A program made the position numbers and the translations under genes. DNA of 28,162 nt, from the NCBI GenBank assembly GCA_937924855.1, contig CALEYQ010000003.1, positions 1-28,162 on the forward strand. The letters are read 5' to 3'. Source of the stretch: an uncultured Bacteroidota bacterium (GTDB taxonomy: Bacteria; Bacteroidota; Bacteroidia; JADZBD01). The notes under the pieces were generated by a model that saw only the letters and a program-made list of their open reading frames with translations, did no database searches and was not told the origin of the DNA. Positions 15,782-22,678 of this stretch are shown in pieces; position 1 is the first letter of the stretch; the number at the start of each line of letters is the position of its first letter.

Positions 15782-17590
15782 TTAATTACCTGCCGCGCGG
15801 CTTAGCCGTTTGCGGTCGTGTTCGTTCAGGTAAATCTTGCGCATGCGGATGGCTCGTGGTGTAATCTCCACGTACTCGTCTTCCTGAATGTATTCCATAG
15901 CTTCCTCCAGTGAGAATCGTACCTTGGGTGCGATTCTCATTTTTTCGTCCGAACCGGAAGCCCGCACATTCGATAGTTTCTTTTCCGTGCAAAGGTTCAT
16001 TACCAGATCATCAGGACGGATGTGTTCTCCTACCACCATGCCTTCGTAAATTTCTTCGCCCGGCTCTACAAAAAACTTTCCCCTGTCCTGCAATTTGTCA
16101 AGACTGTAGGCAACGGCCTTGCCCGTTTCTTTGGAAATCAATACTCCGGCAATTCTTCCGGGAATGGGTCCTTTCCAGGGTTGGAAATCAAGAAAACGGT
16201 GGGCCATAATGGCTTCTCCCGCGGTGCTGTTTAAGATATTGGTTCGTAAACCGATCAAACCTCTTGAGGGAATTTCAAATTCCAGGTGAATCAGGTCGCC
16301 GCGGGGTTCCATAACCTTCATTTCGCCCTTTCGCTGGCTAACCAGCTCAATTACCTTTCCGGAACTTGCCTCAGGTGTATCGATGGTTAAAATTTCTATG
16401 GGTTCGTGCTTAATGCCGTTTATCTCTTTAATAATTACCTGAGGTTGGCCTACCTGTAATTCATATCCCTCGCGACGCATCGTTTCTATCAAAATACTTA
16501 AATGAAGAATTCCCCGTCCAAAAACCAGATACGAGTCAGGACTTCCGGTTTCTTCAACCCTCAGGGCAAGGTTTTTTTCCAGCTCCTTAAACAAGCGGTC
16601 GCGCAAATGTCTTGAGGTTACAAATTTTCCATCCTTGCCAAAAAAGGGCGAATTGTTAATGGTAAACAGCATGCTCATGGTAGGCTCGTCAATGGCGATG
16701 GGAACCAGTCCTTCCGGATTTTCAAAGTCGGCAATCGTGTCACCAATTTCAAACCCGTCGATGCCGGTGAGAGCACAGATATCACCGGAAGAAACTTCCG
16801 TTACCTTTTTCTTTTCCAGGCCTTCAAAGACAAACAATTCCTTAATCCTCGACTTTTGAATGCTGCCGTCTCTTTTTACCAGTGAAACCGGCATGTTTTC
16901 TTTCACGCTGCCCCGAAATACGCGTCCGATGGCAATCCGTCCGATAAATGAGGAATAATCAAGCGAGGTAATTTGTAACTGTAAGCTGCCGTCCCGTTTG
17001 GGAGGAGAAGGAATTTCGGAAACAATTTTATCCAGTAATGGGGTAATGTCCTGTCCGGGATTTTTGTAATCTTCTCCCATCCATCCCTGCTTTGAGGATC
17101 CGTAAATAACAGGAAAATTCAGCTGTTCTTCAGTAGCACCCAGATTAAAGAAAAGCTCAAAAACAGAATCGTAAACTTCCTCAGGGCGGCAATTGGGTTT
17201 ATCAACTTTATTGATTACCAGAATGGCTTTTAATCCGAAGGCCAGGGCTTTTTGTAACACGAAACGGGTTTGAGGCATGGGCCCTTCAAAGGCATCCACG
17301 AGCAACAATACGCCGTCGGCCATGTTTAATACCCGCTCCACTTCACCGCCGAAATCTGCGTGGCCGGGGGTGTCGATGATGTTGATTTTGGTTCCTTTAT
17401 AATTAACCGAAACGTTTTTGGCCAAAATGGTAATGCCCCGTTCTCTTTCCAGGTCGTTGTTGTCGAGGATCAGCTCTCCGGTTTCTTCGTTTTCACGAAA
17501 AAGCTTGCATTGGTGAAGAATTTTATCAACCAAGGTAGTCTTTCCGTGGTCAACGTGGGCGATTATCGCGATATTTTTTAGGCTGCTCAT
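15782..17590 (-). CDS. typA: Ribosome-associated GTPase TypA/BipA
   Basis: Translational GTPase of the EF-G-like family that binds the 70S ribosome and helps 50S assembly and stress or cold adaptation. The 602-residue product has all GTPase motifs: G1 AHVDHGKTT (11-19), G2 T54 in RERGITI, G3 DTPGHADFGGEVER (73-86) and G4 NKVD (127-130). Domains II, III and V and the BipA-specific C-terminal domain follow, ending near ITPRAIRMRKIYL. I place the start at the ATG of MSSLKNIAII, as in homologues. An upstream in-frame GTG at 17638 would lie upstream of the strong promoter box and add a non-conserved leader. Confidence 0.97.
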   Translation of the reverse strand: MSSLKNIAIIAHVDHGKTTLVDKILHQCKLFRENEETGELILDNNDLERERGITILAKNVSVNYKGTKINIIDTPGHADFGGEVERVLNMADGVLLLVDAFEGPMPQTRFVLQKALAFGLKAILVINKVDKPNCRPEEVYDSVFELFFNLGATEEQLNFPVIYGSSKQGWMGEDYKNPGQDITPLLDKIVSEIPSPPKRDGSLQLQITSLDYSSFIGRIAIGRVFRGSVKENMPVSLVKRDGSIQKSRIKELFVFEGLEKKKVTEVSSGDICALTGIDGFEIGDTIADFENPEGLVPIAIDEPTMSMLFTINNSPFFGKDGKFVTSRHLRDRLFKELEKNLALRVEETGSPDSYLVFGRGILHLSILIETMRREGYELQVGQPQVIIKEINGIKHEPIEILTIDTPEASSGKVIELVSQRKGEMKVMEPRGDLIHLEFEIPSRGLIGLRTNILNSTAGEAIMAHRFLDFQPWKGPIPGRIAGVLISKETGKAVAYSLDKLQDRGKFFVEPGEEIYEGMVVGEHIRPDDLVMNLCTEKKLSNVRASGSDEKMRIAPKVRFSLEEAMEYIQEDEYVEITPRAIRMRKIYLNEHDRKRLSRAAGN

Positions 17591-17607
17591 GTCTTTTTTT
17601 GCGGGTG

Positions 17608-17615
17608 CAAAGGTA
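17608..17615 (-). promoter_or_regulatory. -7 promoter box for typA
   Basis: On the minus strand TACCTTTG followed by CA is a full match to TAnnTTTG and a very common form in Bacteroidota. It lies 17 bases upstream of the typA ATG, supporting that start and a transcript separate from the J-protein gene. Confidence 0.55.
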
Positions 17616-17645
17616 GCATTTTTCCCAGGCCCGGCCACGTAAAGC

Positions 17646-18581
17646 CTATTTAAAAAAGGCCTCTTCGGATATGCTGCGGCCCGGTTGTTTGTGGAGGTTT
17701 ACCAGAAATACTTCGTAGGTAGCGTATTTTATGTTTAATCCGCTGTTTTGCTGGCGAATATCAAGAAGGTTCTCAGGTTCCTTCATTTCAAAAAAACCAT
17801 CGGCATTTTTAAAACCTCCTTTTACTTTCCCTCCGGCCAGCACCAGTTCAGGATCCCATTCCGAACCAAAATATGCCTTGATGAGATATTTCCCGTTAGG
17901 AACTCCATTCATGCGGTATACAACCCCGGGCGCAAGGTATTCGTTGCGTATGGTCCGGAAAGGAGGATTTGCTTCCTTCAGACAAACCACCACTTCGGAA
18001 TGGGGCGTATTGGTAATAATTATGGAATTGTTGTTTTCAAAAAACACACCCTCACTGAAAACAGCATCGTACGGACTATCGGCAGAATAAATAGAAACCA
18101 CGGAATCTTTCTTTTCCGGGTAAATAATTTTCGGCAGGTTTTTGTATTTCTTTTCTTCCTCCGATTCCAGTGGCCCTACAATGAGCATAATGGCCGTTAA
18201 CAGAAAAAAGAACAGGAGCAATCCTACAAAAAAATAAGGCGTCATACGCTCCCGGAATGTGGGCGGTTTCGGTGGTGGAGGGGGTCGCCGGGTTTGCTTT
18301 TTGCGTTCGCGGTTTTTTTGGTGGGAACCGGAATTAAATGCGGTTCCGGCATGGGAACCCTGCCTTTCCGCGTAATAAAGTTTCTGATCGTATTTTTTTC
18401 TTTTATCAGGATCCGATAAAACCGTGTAGGCTTCAGAAATTTCCTTGAACTTTTCACCGGCCTCAGGATTTCCGGGGTGGCGGTCGGGATGATGTATTTT
18501 TGCCAAAGCCCGGTAGGCAAGCCTGATCTGGTCGGCACTTGCCGACTTACGAATACCCAGGATGCGATAGTAGTTTTTCAA
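17646..18581 (-). CDS. Membrane-anchored DnaJ-domain protein
   Basis: Residues 2-66 form a J-domain with the HPD motif at 31-33 and helix IV KRKKYDQKL, which stimulates Hsp70 ATPase. A basic, proline-rich linker follows (RRPPPPPKPP, about 98-107), then one membrane span (115-137). A 170-residue C-terminal domain of unrecognised family remains. The J-domain must be cytosolic to meet DnaK, so the C-terminal domain is probably outside the cytoplasm. It lacks the zinc-finger and substrate-binding domains of classical DnaJ. The start is TTG: an in-frame TGA lies two codons upstream, no ATG is near, and MKNYYRILGI is the usual J-domain beginning. Confidence 0.85.
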   Translation of the reverse strand: MKNYYRILGIRKSASADQIRLAYRALAKIHHPDRHPGNPEAGEKFKEISEAYTVLSDPDKRKKYDQKLYYAERQGSHAGTAFNSGSHQKNRERKKQTRRPPPPPKPPTFRERMTPYFFVGLLLFFFLLTAIMLIVGPLESEEEKKYKNLPKIIYPEKKDSVVSIYSADSPYDAVFSEGVFFENNNSIIITNTPHSEVVVCLKEANPPFRTIRNEYLAPGVVYRMNGVPNGKYLIKAYFGSEWDPELVLAGGKVKGGFKNADGFFEMKEPENLLDIRQQNSGLNIKYATYEVFLVNLHKQPGRSISEEAFFK

Positions 18582-18590
18582 ATTTCAAAT

Positions 18591-18617
18591 AAAAAAGCCC
18601 GACAAATCTGCCGGGCT
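18591..18617 (-). terminator. Rho-independent terminator of the oligopeptide-binding protein gene
   Basis: Read on the minus strand, AGCCCGGCA and TGTCGGGCT form a 9-base-pair stem (one G-U) with loop GATT, followed by five more T (six counting the last stem base). It lies between the binding-protein stop and the J-protein TTG start. Confidence 0.8.
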
Positions 18618-18635
18618 CTGTTCAAATTCCGAATA

Positions 18636-20399
18636 TTATTTCCCTTCACCGGCCATGGGGTTTTCTCCGGCATCTTTTTTCTTTTTGTCAAGATAAACTT
18701 CTTCCAGCCGGAGTTGCCGGAGGGAATTGAATGGGAAATTTTTAACGTAGGTATAATTGAGTTTGAAAATTTCAACATACCATAAAACAATTACGGGTGC
18801 ATCGTTGAGCATTTGTTGTTCTGCCTTCATGAAATACTCGTAGCCCGTTTTAAGGTCGGGCGATTTTGCGCCCTGCAAAAACAGGCTGTCGTAAAGGGCA
18901 TTTTTATACCGGGGCACATTAGGAAAAGAAGGTTTTCCGGGTTCTGCGGGAACATCAAATCCGGTAAGAACCCAAAGGAAACTTTCAGGACTGGGGAAGT
19001 CTGCCACCCAGGCCGTGCGAAACAAATCGGCTCTGCCAAATTTGGCGTCTTCCAGTTTTTGCTTCATGGGCACAATTTCATATTCAATGTTTACGCCTAA
19101 AACATCTTTCAACTGATTCTTAATTTCTTCAACTACTTTGGAGTGTTTTGTGCCACCGCTGTTGAGTTCGATTTTTACGGTTGGAAACCCTTTTCCGCCC
19201 GGATATCCGGCTTCGGCAAGCAGCTTACGGGCTTTTTCACGATTGAATGAATATCCCCTTACCTGAGTGGTGTCGTAGCCCTTAAAGGCCGGAGGAACCA
19301 AACCGTAAACACCCGGACCAAAAGCCTCTCCTTTCAAAACCTCATCAATGATTTTGGTCCTGTTGATGGCATAATTAAAGGCCTGCCTCACCTTTACATT
19401 ATTAAATGGGGCTTTACTGGTATTAATCTCATAATACTGGGTTTCTAATTCCGGCGATCGAATAAGCTCATATTTGGGGGGCTTGGATTGAAACTCTTTA
19501 ATAGAGTTTTGAACCACCTCGGAAACAGCTTCCGGGGGAAGCCCGAAAATAACATCCAGTTTCCCCTGCTGGAAGGCATCCAGCTCTTTCGCCTTGGTAG
19601 GGTAAAAACTTATGATTACCGAATCCAGGAAAGGAAGTTGGTTCCCAAGGGTATCTTTTCCATAATATTTTGGGTTTTTTACCAAAATAAGCCTTTCAGC
19701 ATTGGGATCAGGTTTAACCGGTTTGAAGGGGCCCGTTCCTATATGGGCATCCATGCCGTACTTTTCTATGGCCTCTTTAGGAACCACAAAAGTGCCCGGC
19801 ATTGCAAGTATATATAAAAAGGAGTTGGAGGGGCTGGTAAGGGTAATTTGCAAAGTTCTGCTATCCAGCACTTTAACCCCTTCAAGCCCAGCATTTCCGT
19901 TTTCAGAGCCTGCAAAATAGGCATCTGCGCCCAGAACCCGACCTTTAAAGGTAGCTGCAAACTGATGATTATTAGGGCCTTGTGTGCAAAGTTGCTCAAA
20001 AGAGTATTTAAAGTCTTCGGCGGTTACTTCCCGGCCTTTTCCACCCGGGAAACAGGGATCGTCGTGAAAAAAAACGCCTTCCCTCAATTTAAAGGTATAG
20101 ATGGTTCCGGAAGCATCCCTTTCCCACGATTCGGCAATTCCGGCAATTATTTCAGTTGGGTTTTTGGCGTTAAATTTGAGCAAACCTTCGTAAATCTGAT
20201 AGCAAATATTCGAAGAAATTACATCCGTAACGGAAGACGGATAAAGGGTTTGAAACTTCTCGGTTTCAGACAGGTTGAGGGTTCCCCCATAAACCCGGCC
20301 TCCCTTGGCTTCTTTGGATCCGCCTGATCCCGGGCCGCAGGAGAATAAAACCCCGGCAATTCCGAAAACCAGGAAAATTTGAATGGGCTTGATTGTCAT
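18636..20399 (-). CDS. ABC transporter family 5 substrate-binding lipoprotein (oligopeptide/dipeptide type)
   Basis: A 587-residue extracytoplasmic binding protein of the DppA/OppA family (SBP_bac_5). The signal MTIKPIQIFLVFGIAGVLFSC has a lipobox cysteine at 21, followed by a glycine/serine linker. Family blocks include the N-terminal GGTLNLSETEKFQTLYPSS, YEGLLKFNAKNPTEIIAGIAESW, TYTFKLREGVFFHDD-like text (IYTFKLREGVFFHDD) and VRQAFNYAINRTKII. No permease or ATPase genes are adjacent, so it is an orphan here and its transporter must be encoded elsewhere. It has its own promoter box and terminator, so it is probably monocistronic. The ligand is likely a peptide but cannot be told from sequence. 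Confidence 0.92.
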   Translation of the reverse strand: MTIKPIQIFLVFGIAGVLFSCGPGSGGSKEAKGGRVYGGTLNLSETEKFQTLYPSSVTDVISSNICYQIYEGLLKFNAKNPTEIIAGIAESWERDASGTIYTFKLREGVFFHDDPCFPGGKGREVTAEDFKYSFEQLCTQGPNNHQFAATFKGRVLGADAYFAGSENGNAGLEGVKVLDSRTLQITLTSPSNSFLYILAMPGTFVVPKEAIEKYGMDAHIGTGPFKPVKPDPNAERLILVKNPKYYGKDTLGNQLPFLDSVIISFYPTKAKELDAFQQGKLDVIFGLPPEAVSEVVQNSIKEFQSKPPKYELIRSPELETQYYEINTSKAPFNNVKVRQAFNYAINRTKIIDEVLKGEAFGPGVYGLVPPAFKGYDTTQVRGYSFNREKARKLLAEAGYPGGKGFPTVKIELNSGGTKHSKVVEEIKNQLKDVLGVNIEYEIVPMKQKLEDAKFGRADLFRTAWVADFPSPESFLWVLTGFDVPAEPGKPSFPNVPRYKNALYDSLFLQGAKSPDLKTGYEYFMKAEQQMLNDAPVIVLWYVEIFKLNYTYVKNFPFNSLRQLRLEEVYLDKKKKDAGENPMAGEGK

Positions 20400-20425
20400 A
20401 ACAGCGTAAAAGTAATGAATGGGGG

Positions 20426-20433
20426 CAAAGTTA
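20426..20433 (-). promoter_or_regulatory. -7 promoter box for the oligopeptide-binding protein gene
   Basis: On the minus strand TAACTTTG is a full match to TAnnTTTG, 26 bases upstream of the ATG at 20399. No clear -33 TTG was seen; the palindrome at 20454-20465 lies where that element would be. Confidence 0.45.
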
Positions 20434-20453
20434 GGAAATAATACTTTATAGGT

Positions 20454-20465
20454 TTTAGGCCTAAA
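20454..20465. promoter_or_regulatory. Perfect palindrome TTTAGGCCTAAA between divergent promoters
   Basis: A 12-base perfect palindrome lies between the divergent -7 boxes and directly abuts the plus-strand TTTG -33 element. Its position suggests an operator for a dimeric regulator acting on one or both genes. This is an inference from position and symmetry only. Confidence 0.4.
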
Positions 20466-20498
20466 TTTGTCGATAATTTATAAAGATTCATATATTTG
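20466..20498 (+). promoter_or_regulatory. Bacteroidota-type promoter of the secreted protein gene at 20597
   Basis: TTTG (20466-20469), 21 bases, then TATATTTG (20491-20498) match both elements of the TTTG-N19-21-TAnnTTTG consensus. Transcription would start at about 20503-20506, leaving a leader of about 90 bases. Confidence 0.7.
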
Positions 20499-20503
20499 CA
20501 TTC

Positions 20504-20525
20504 CTGCACACAAAGTGCAGTTTTT
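20504..20525 (+). terminator. Hairpin with T-run at the very start of the transcript
   Basis: CTGCAC and GTGCAG form a 6-base-pair stem with loop ACAAA, followed by TTTTT. It starts within a few bases of the predicted transcription start. It could be a 5'-end mRNA-stabilising hairpin or an early attenuator. Confidence 0.4.
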
Positions 20526-20596
20526 ATTTGGTGTTATTGAAATAAGGTTTTATAATTGCAACTTTAAAATCTGACCCTACGAGAGGCTTGATCTAT

Positions 20597-21397
20597 ATGA
20601 ATTCCAACCTGAGAAAACTACTGATTCTTATACTGGTTACGACCGTTACCCGGGCCTTTGGAGGGGTGATTGTGATTGACGGAAATTATCAGGGAAAAAA
20701 CCTGTATGTCCAAAACCCATTTGCCGGATCCGGAGTGGGTTTTTGTGTTCAGAAGGTACTTGTTAACGGGCAGGTAACTACCGACGAGATTAACTCTTCC
20801 GCTTTTGAAATCGATCTTACCTATCACCAGCTTAAAATTGGCGATAAGGTAGAGGTTAAAATTGAGCATAAAGACGATTGCAAGCCCAAGGTGCTTAATC
20901 CTGAAGTATTAAAACCAAAAAGTACTTACGAGGTTATTACCATGACCGCCGAGCCAGACGGTACCATTAAATGGAAAACCAAAGGCGAACAGGGAAAGCT
21001 GCCTTATGTAATTGAGCAGTTCCGCTGGAATAAGTGGGTAAAAGTTGGGGAGGTTGACGGAAGCGGAACTCCCGGTGAAAACGCATACAGTTTTAAGATT
21101 TCTCCTCACTACGGTGAGAACCAGGTGCGCGTTAAGCAGGTTGATTATACCAGCCAGCCACGGTATTCAAAGCCTGTAAAATTTATGTCCAACACCGCCG
21201 AGATCAAGTGTAATACTTTAAAAACAAAAGATTTTCTGGTGTTTGAAGGGGGAGAAACCATGTATGAAATATTCGACAAATTCGGCAACATGGTTAAGAA
21301 GGGTTACGGCTCTAAAGTGGATGTTCAGAATCTGGCAGCCGATGTTTATTATCTGAACTTTGATAATAAGACGACCGAATTTATTAAGAAGAAATAA
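20597..21397 (+). CDS. Conserved-looking exported protein with a type IX secretion-like C-terminal domain
   Basis: The 266-residue product has a signal peptide (about 1-21, ending RAFG). A beta-rich region with a GNYQGKNLYVQNPFAGSGVGFCV block follows, then an internal domain with fibronectin-like strands (about 105-195). The last 65 residues (YEIFDKFGNMVKKGYGSKVDVQNLAADVYYLNF and after) resemble the beta-sandwich tails of type IX-secreted proteins, though this one is weakly basic and could stay on a periplasmic protein. Function unknown. The ATG at 20597 is preferred over an in-frame TTG 9 bases upstream. A good promoter and a strong terminator frame the gene, so it is monocistronic and probably well expressed. 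Confidence 0.8.
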   Translation: MNSNLRKLLILILVTTVTRAFGGVIVIDGNYQGKNLYVQNPFAGSGVGFCVQKVLVNGQVTTDEINSSAFEIDLTYHQLKIGDKVEVKIEHKDDCKPKVLNPEVLKPKSTYEVITMTAEPDGTIKWKTKGEQGKLPYVIEQFRWNKWVKVGEVDGSGTPGENAYSFKISPHYGENQVRVKQVDYTSQPRYSKPVKFMSNTAEIKCNTLKTKDFLVFEGGETMYEIFDKFGNMVKKGYGSKVDVQNLAADVYYLNFDNKTTEFIKKK

Positions 21398-21422
21398 TGA
21401 ATCCCGTTTAATCAAATTATAT

Positions 21423-21450
21423 CCCGGCTCCTATTGCCGGGTTTTTTTTT
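21423..21450 (+). terminator. Rho-independent terminator whose T-run touches the next start codon
   Basis: CCCGGC and GCCGGG form a perfect 6-base-pair stem with a 7-base loop, followed by nine T (21442-21450). The ATG of the methylmalonyl-CoA epimerase gene begins at the next base. Confidence 0.82.
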
Positions 21451-21849
21451 ATGAGAAAGATAGAGCATATCGGAATAGCAGTAAAAGATCTTAAAAAGAT
21501 GAACGAGTTGTTTGAGAAACTCTTCGGTGAAGCACCTTATAAAGAAGAGGGCGTTCCTTCCGAAGGAGTTTTAACTTCCTTCTTTCACATGGGAGAATCA
21601 AAGATTGAATTGTTAGGGGCTACTGGCGAGAACAGCCCCATTGCCAGATTTCTTGAGAAAAGGGGAGAGGGGATTCACCACATTGCCTTTGCCGTGGATG
21701 ATATTTTAGCCGAGGTAAAGCGGTTGAAAGAAAACGGTTTTGAATTTATTAATGAAGTGCCCCGCCAGGGAGCCGATAATAAATTGATTTGCTTTTTACA
21801 CCCCAAATCTACCGGCGGGGTTTTGGTGGAATTGTGTCAGGATAAATAA
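21451..21849 (+). CDS. mce: Methylmalonyl-CoA epimerase
   Basis: Vicinal-oxygen-chelate fold enzyme that interconverts (2R)- and (2S)-methylmalonyl-CoA between propionyl-CoA carboxylase or mutase steps. The 132 residues have the normal family length. The metal site is visible as H6 (MRKIEHIGIAV), H76 (GEGIHHIAFAVDDI) and E127 (GVLVELCQ), with E53 in KIELL at the fourth position. Both VOC halves are complete. The ATG immediately follows a terminator T-run and there is no room for a leader, so expression would need readthrough or a start inside the hairpin. No mutase or carboxylase genes are in the window. Confidence 0.93.
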   Translation: MRKIEHIGIAVKDLKKMNELFEKLFGEAPYKEEGVPSEGVLTSFFHMGESKIELLGATGENSPIARFLEKRGEGIHHIAFAVDDILAEVKRLKENGFEFINEVPRQGADNKLICFLHPKSTGGVLVELCQDK

Positions 21850-21922
21850 TTTTCCGGTTTTCAATTTTGCTTTTTGATTTCGCTTGGGAGGAGGGGATTG
21901 GTCACTGAGTCCACGTTCGGCG

Positions 21923-21947
21923 GGTAGCCTTGAACCGCTCGGCTACC
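21923..21947. repeat. Hairpin GGTAGCC/GGCTACC
   Basis: Seven perfect base pairs with an 11-base loop. Read on the minus strand, the inner part resembles the D-arm of Ser/Leu tRNAs (GCCGAGCGGTTCAAGGC), but no tRNA body surrounds it. Confidence 0.5.
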
Positions 21948-21969
21948 AAATTTCGAGCTGCTTGAGGTT

Positions 21970-22059
21970 GGGTCGTTGAGCCTGTCGAAACGACAAGGGG
22001 GAGCAAGCACTGTCCCTTCGACAAGCTCAGGGACCACACTTCGACAAGCTCAGGGACCA
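21970..22059. repeat. 90-base direct repeat, copy A
   Basis: Identical to 22385-22474 at 88 of 90 positions by eye. It contains one inverted relative of the 19-base unit and two forward units (22017-22035 and 22040-22058). Confidence 0.85.
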
Positions 22060-22160
22060 TCCTATTCCGCCACGGCGGATCAAAGCGTCGGGCCAACGCA
22101 CAGGAGAATTTTTGTTAGGAGGGCAAAATTTCTTTAAATAATTAAATTGCGGGTGGCTTT

Positions 22161-22236
22161 GGCCGCTTCGTTGGGGCAGCAGTGTGGGTGGTAAAGATGG
22201 ATGCAGAGCAGCCATCGCAGGGCGTTTGAAGCGGCC
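22161..22236. repeat. 76-base element bounded by 9-base inverted repeats
   Basis: GGCCGCTTC (22161-22169) and GAAGCGGCC (22228-22236) are perfect inverted repeats enclosing 58 bases without a gene. The size and ends recall a small non-autonomous element, but no target duplication is evident. Confidence 0.4.
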
Positions 22237-22246
22237 TTGACTTTTG

Positions 22247-22272
22247 GCTCCTTTGTGTCAAGACAAAGGAGC
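22247..22272. repeat. Stem-loop GCTCCTTTG/CAAAGGAGC
   Basis: Nine perfect base pairs with loop TGTCAAGA. Flanking CTTTT and AAAAG can extend the pairing imperfectly. It is followed by A-rich sequence and looks like another extragenic repeat module. Confidence 0.55.
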
Positions 22273-22338
22273 GAAGAAAAGAAAATTAAAATGAATGTAC
22301 TTGTCAACCATGTGAGGAAATGCATATGTCCTTGTCCC

Positions 22339-22379
22339 TTCGACAAGCTCAGGGACCAACTTCGGCAAGCTCAGGAACC
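22339..22379. repeat. Partial copy C of the palindromic repeat
   Basis: Two 19-base units in tandem (22339-22357 and 22361-22379, the second with two changes), directly upstream of copy B. Confidence 0.75.
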
Positions 22380-22384
22380 GAGAT

Positions 22385-22474
22385 GGGTCGTTGAGCCTGT
22401 CGAAACGACAAGGGGGAGCAAGCACTGTCCCTTCGACAAGCTCAGGGACCGCACTTCGACAAGCTCAGGAACCA
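22385..22474. repeat. 90-base direct repeat, copy B
   Basis: Second copy of the module at 21970-22059, differing at two positions. It carries an inverted unit at 22386-22404 and forward units at 22432-22450 and 22455-22473. Confidence 0.85.
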
Positions 22475-22494
22475 TTCTTCTCCGCCCCGCACAC

Positions 22495-22530
22495 TCATTC
22501 TCATTCTCATTCTCATTCTCATTCTCATTC
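22495..22530. repeat. Tandem hexamer repeat (TCATTC)6
   Basis: Six exact copies of TCATTC in a row, ending the repeat mosaic. No gene covers it. Confidence 0.9.
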
Positions 22531-22678
22531 TGCTCACATTTTCAGTTCGCAGCGCTTAGACGGGCGAGGGTAGACTTAAACCTCAATGATTTGAACCACA
22601 ATTAGGGGAATCTACCCGATCGGTTCCAACCCAGGAATAGGGTCAGGTTATCGCAGATAAAAACAAAAAAAATAAGAC

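Larger units (their letters stand above)
21900..22530. repeat. Mosaic of extragenic palindromic repeats
   Basis: No believable gene is present between 21850 and 22678. The stretch is built of repeat modules: a hairpin at 21923-21947, two 90-base copies, a third partial copy, an element bounded by inverted repeats, a strong stem at 22247-22272 and a hexamer tandem repeat. The 19-base unit TTCGACAAGCTCAGGGACC or a close variant occurs six times (at 22017, 22040, 22339, 22361, 22432 and 22455), with inverted relatives at 21971 and 22386. Open frames here are translations of the repeats. Confidence 0.8.

Noticed and set aside
21970..22474. Possible CRISPR array from the regularly repeated 19-base unit
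   Set aside because: Units occur in both orientations with irregular, non-unique spacers and no cas genes are present.
21902..22605. Several open frames of 60-134 codons on both strands
   Set aside because: They translate the palindromic repeats and the hexamer run; composition is unlike the real genes and no family is recognisable.
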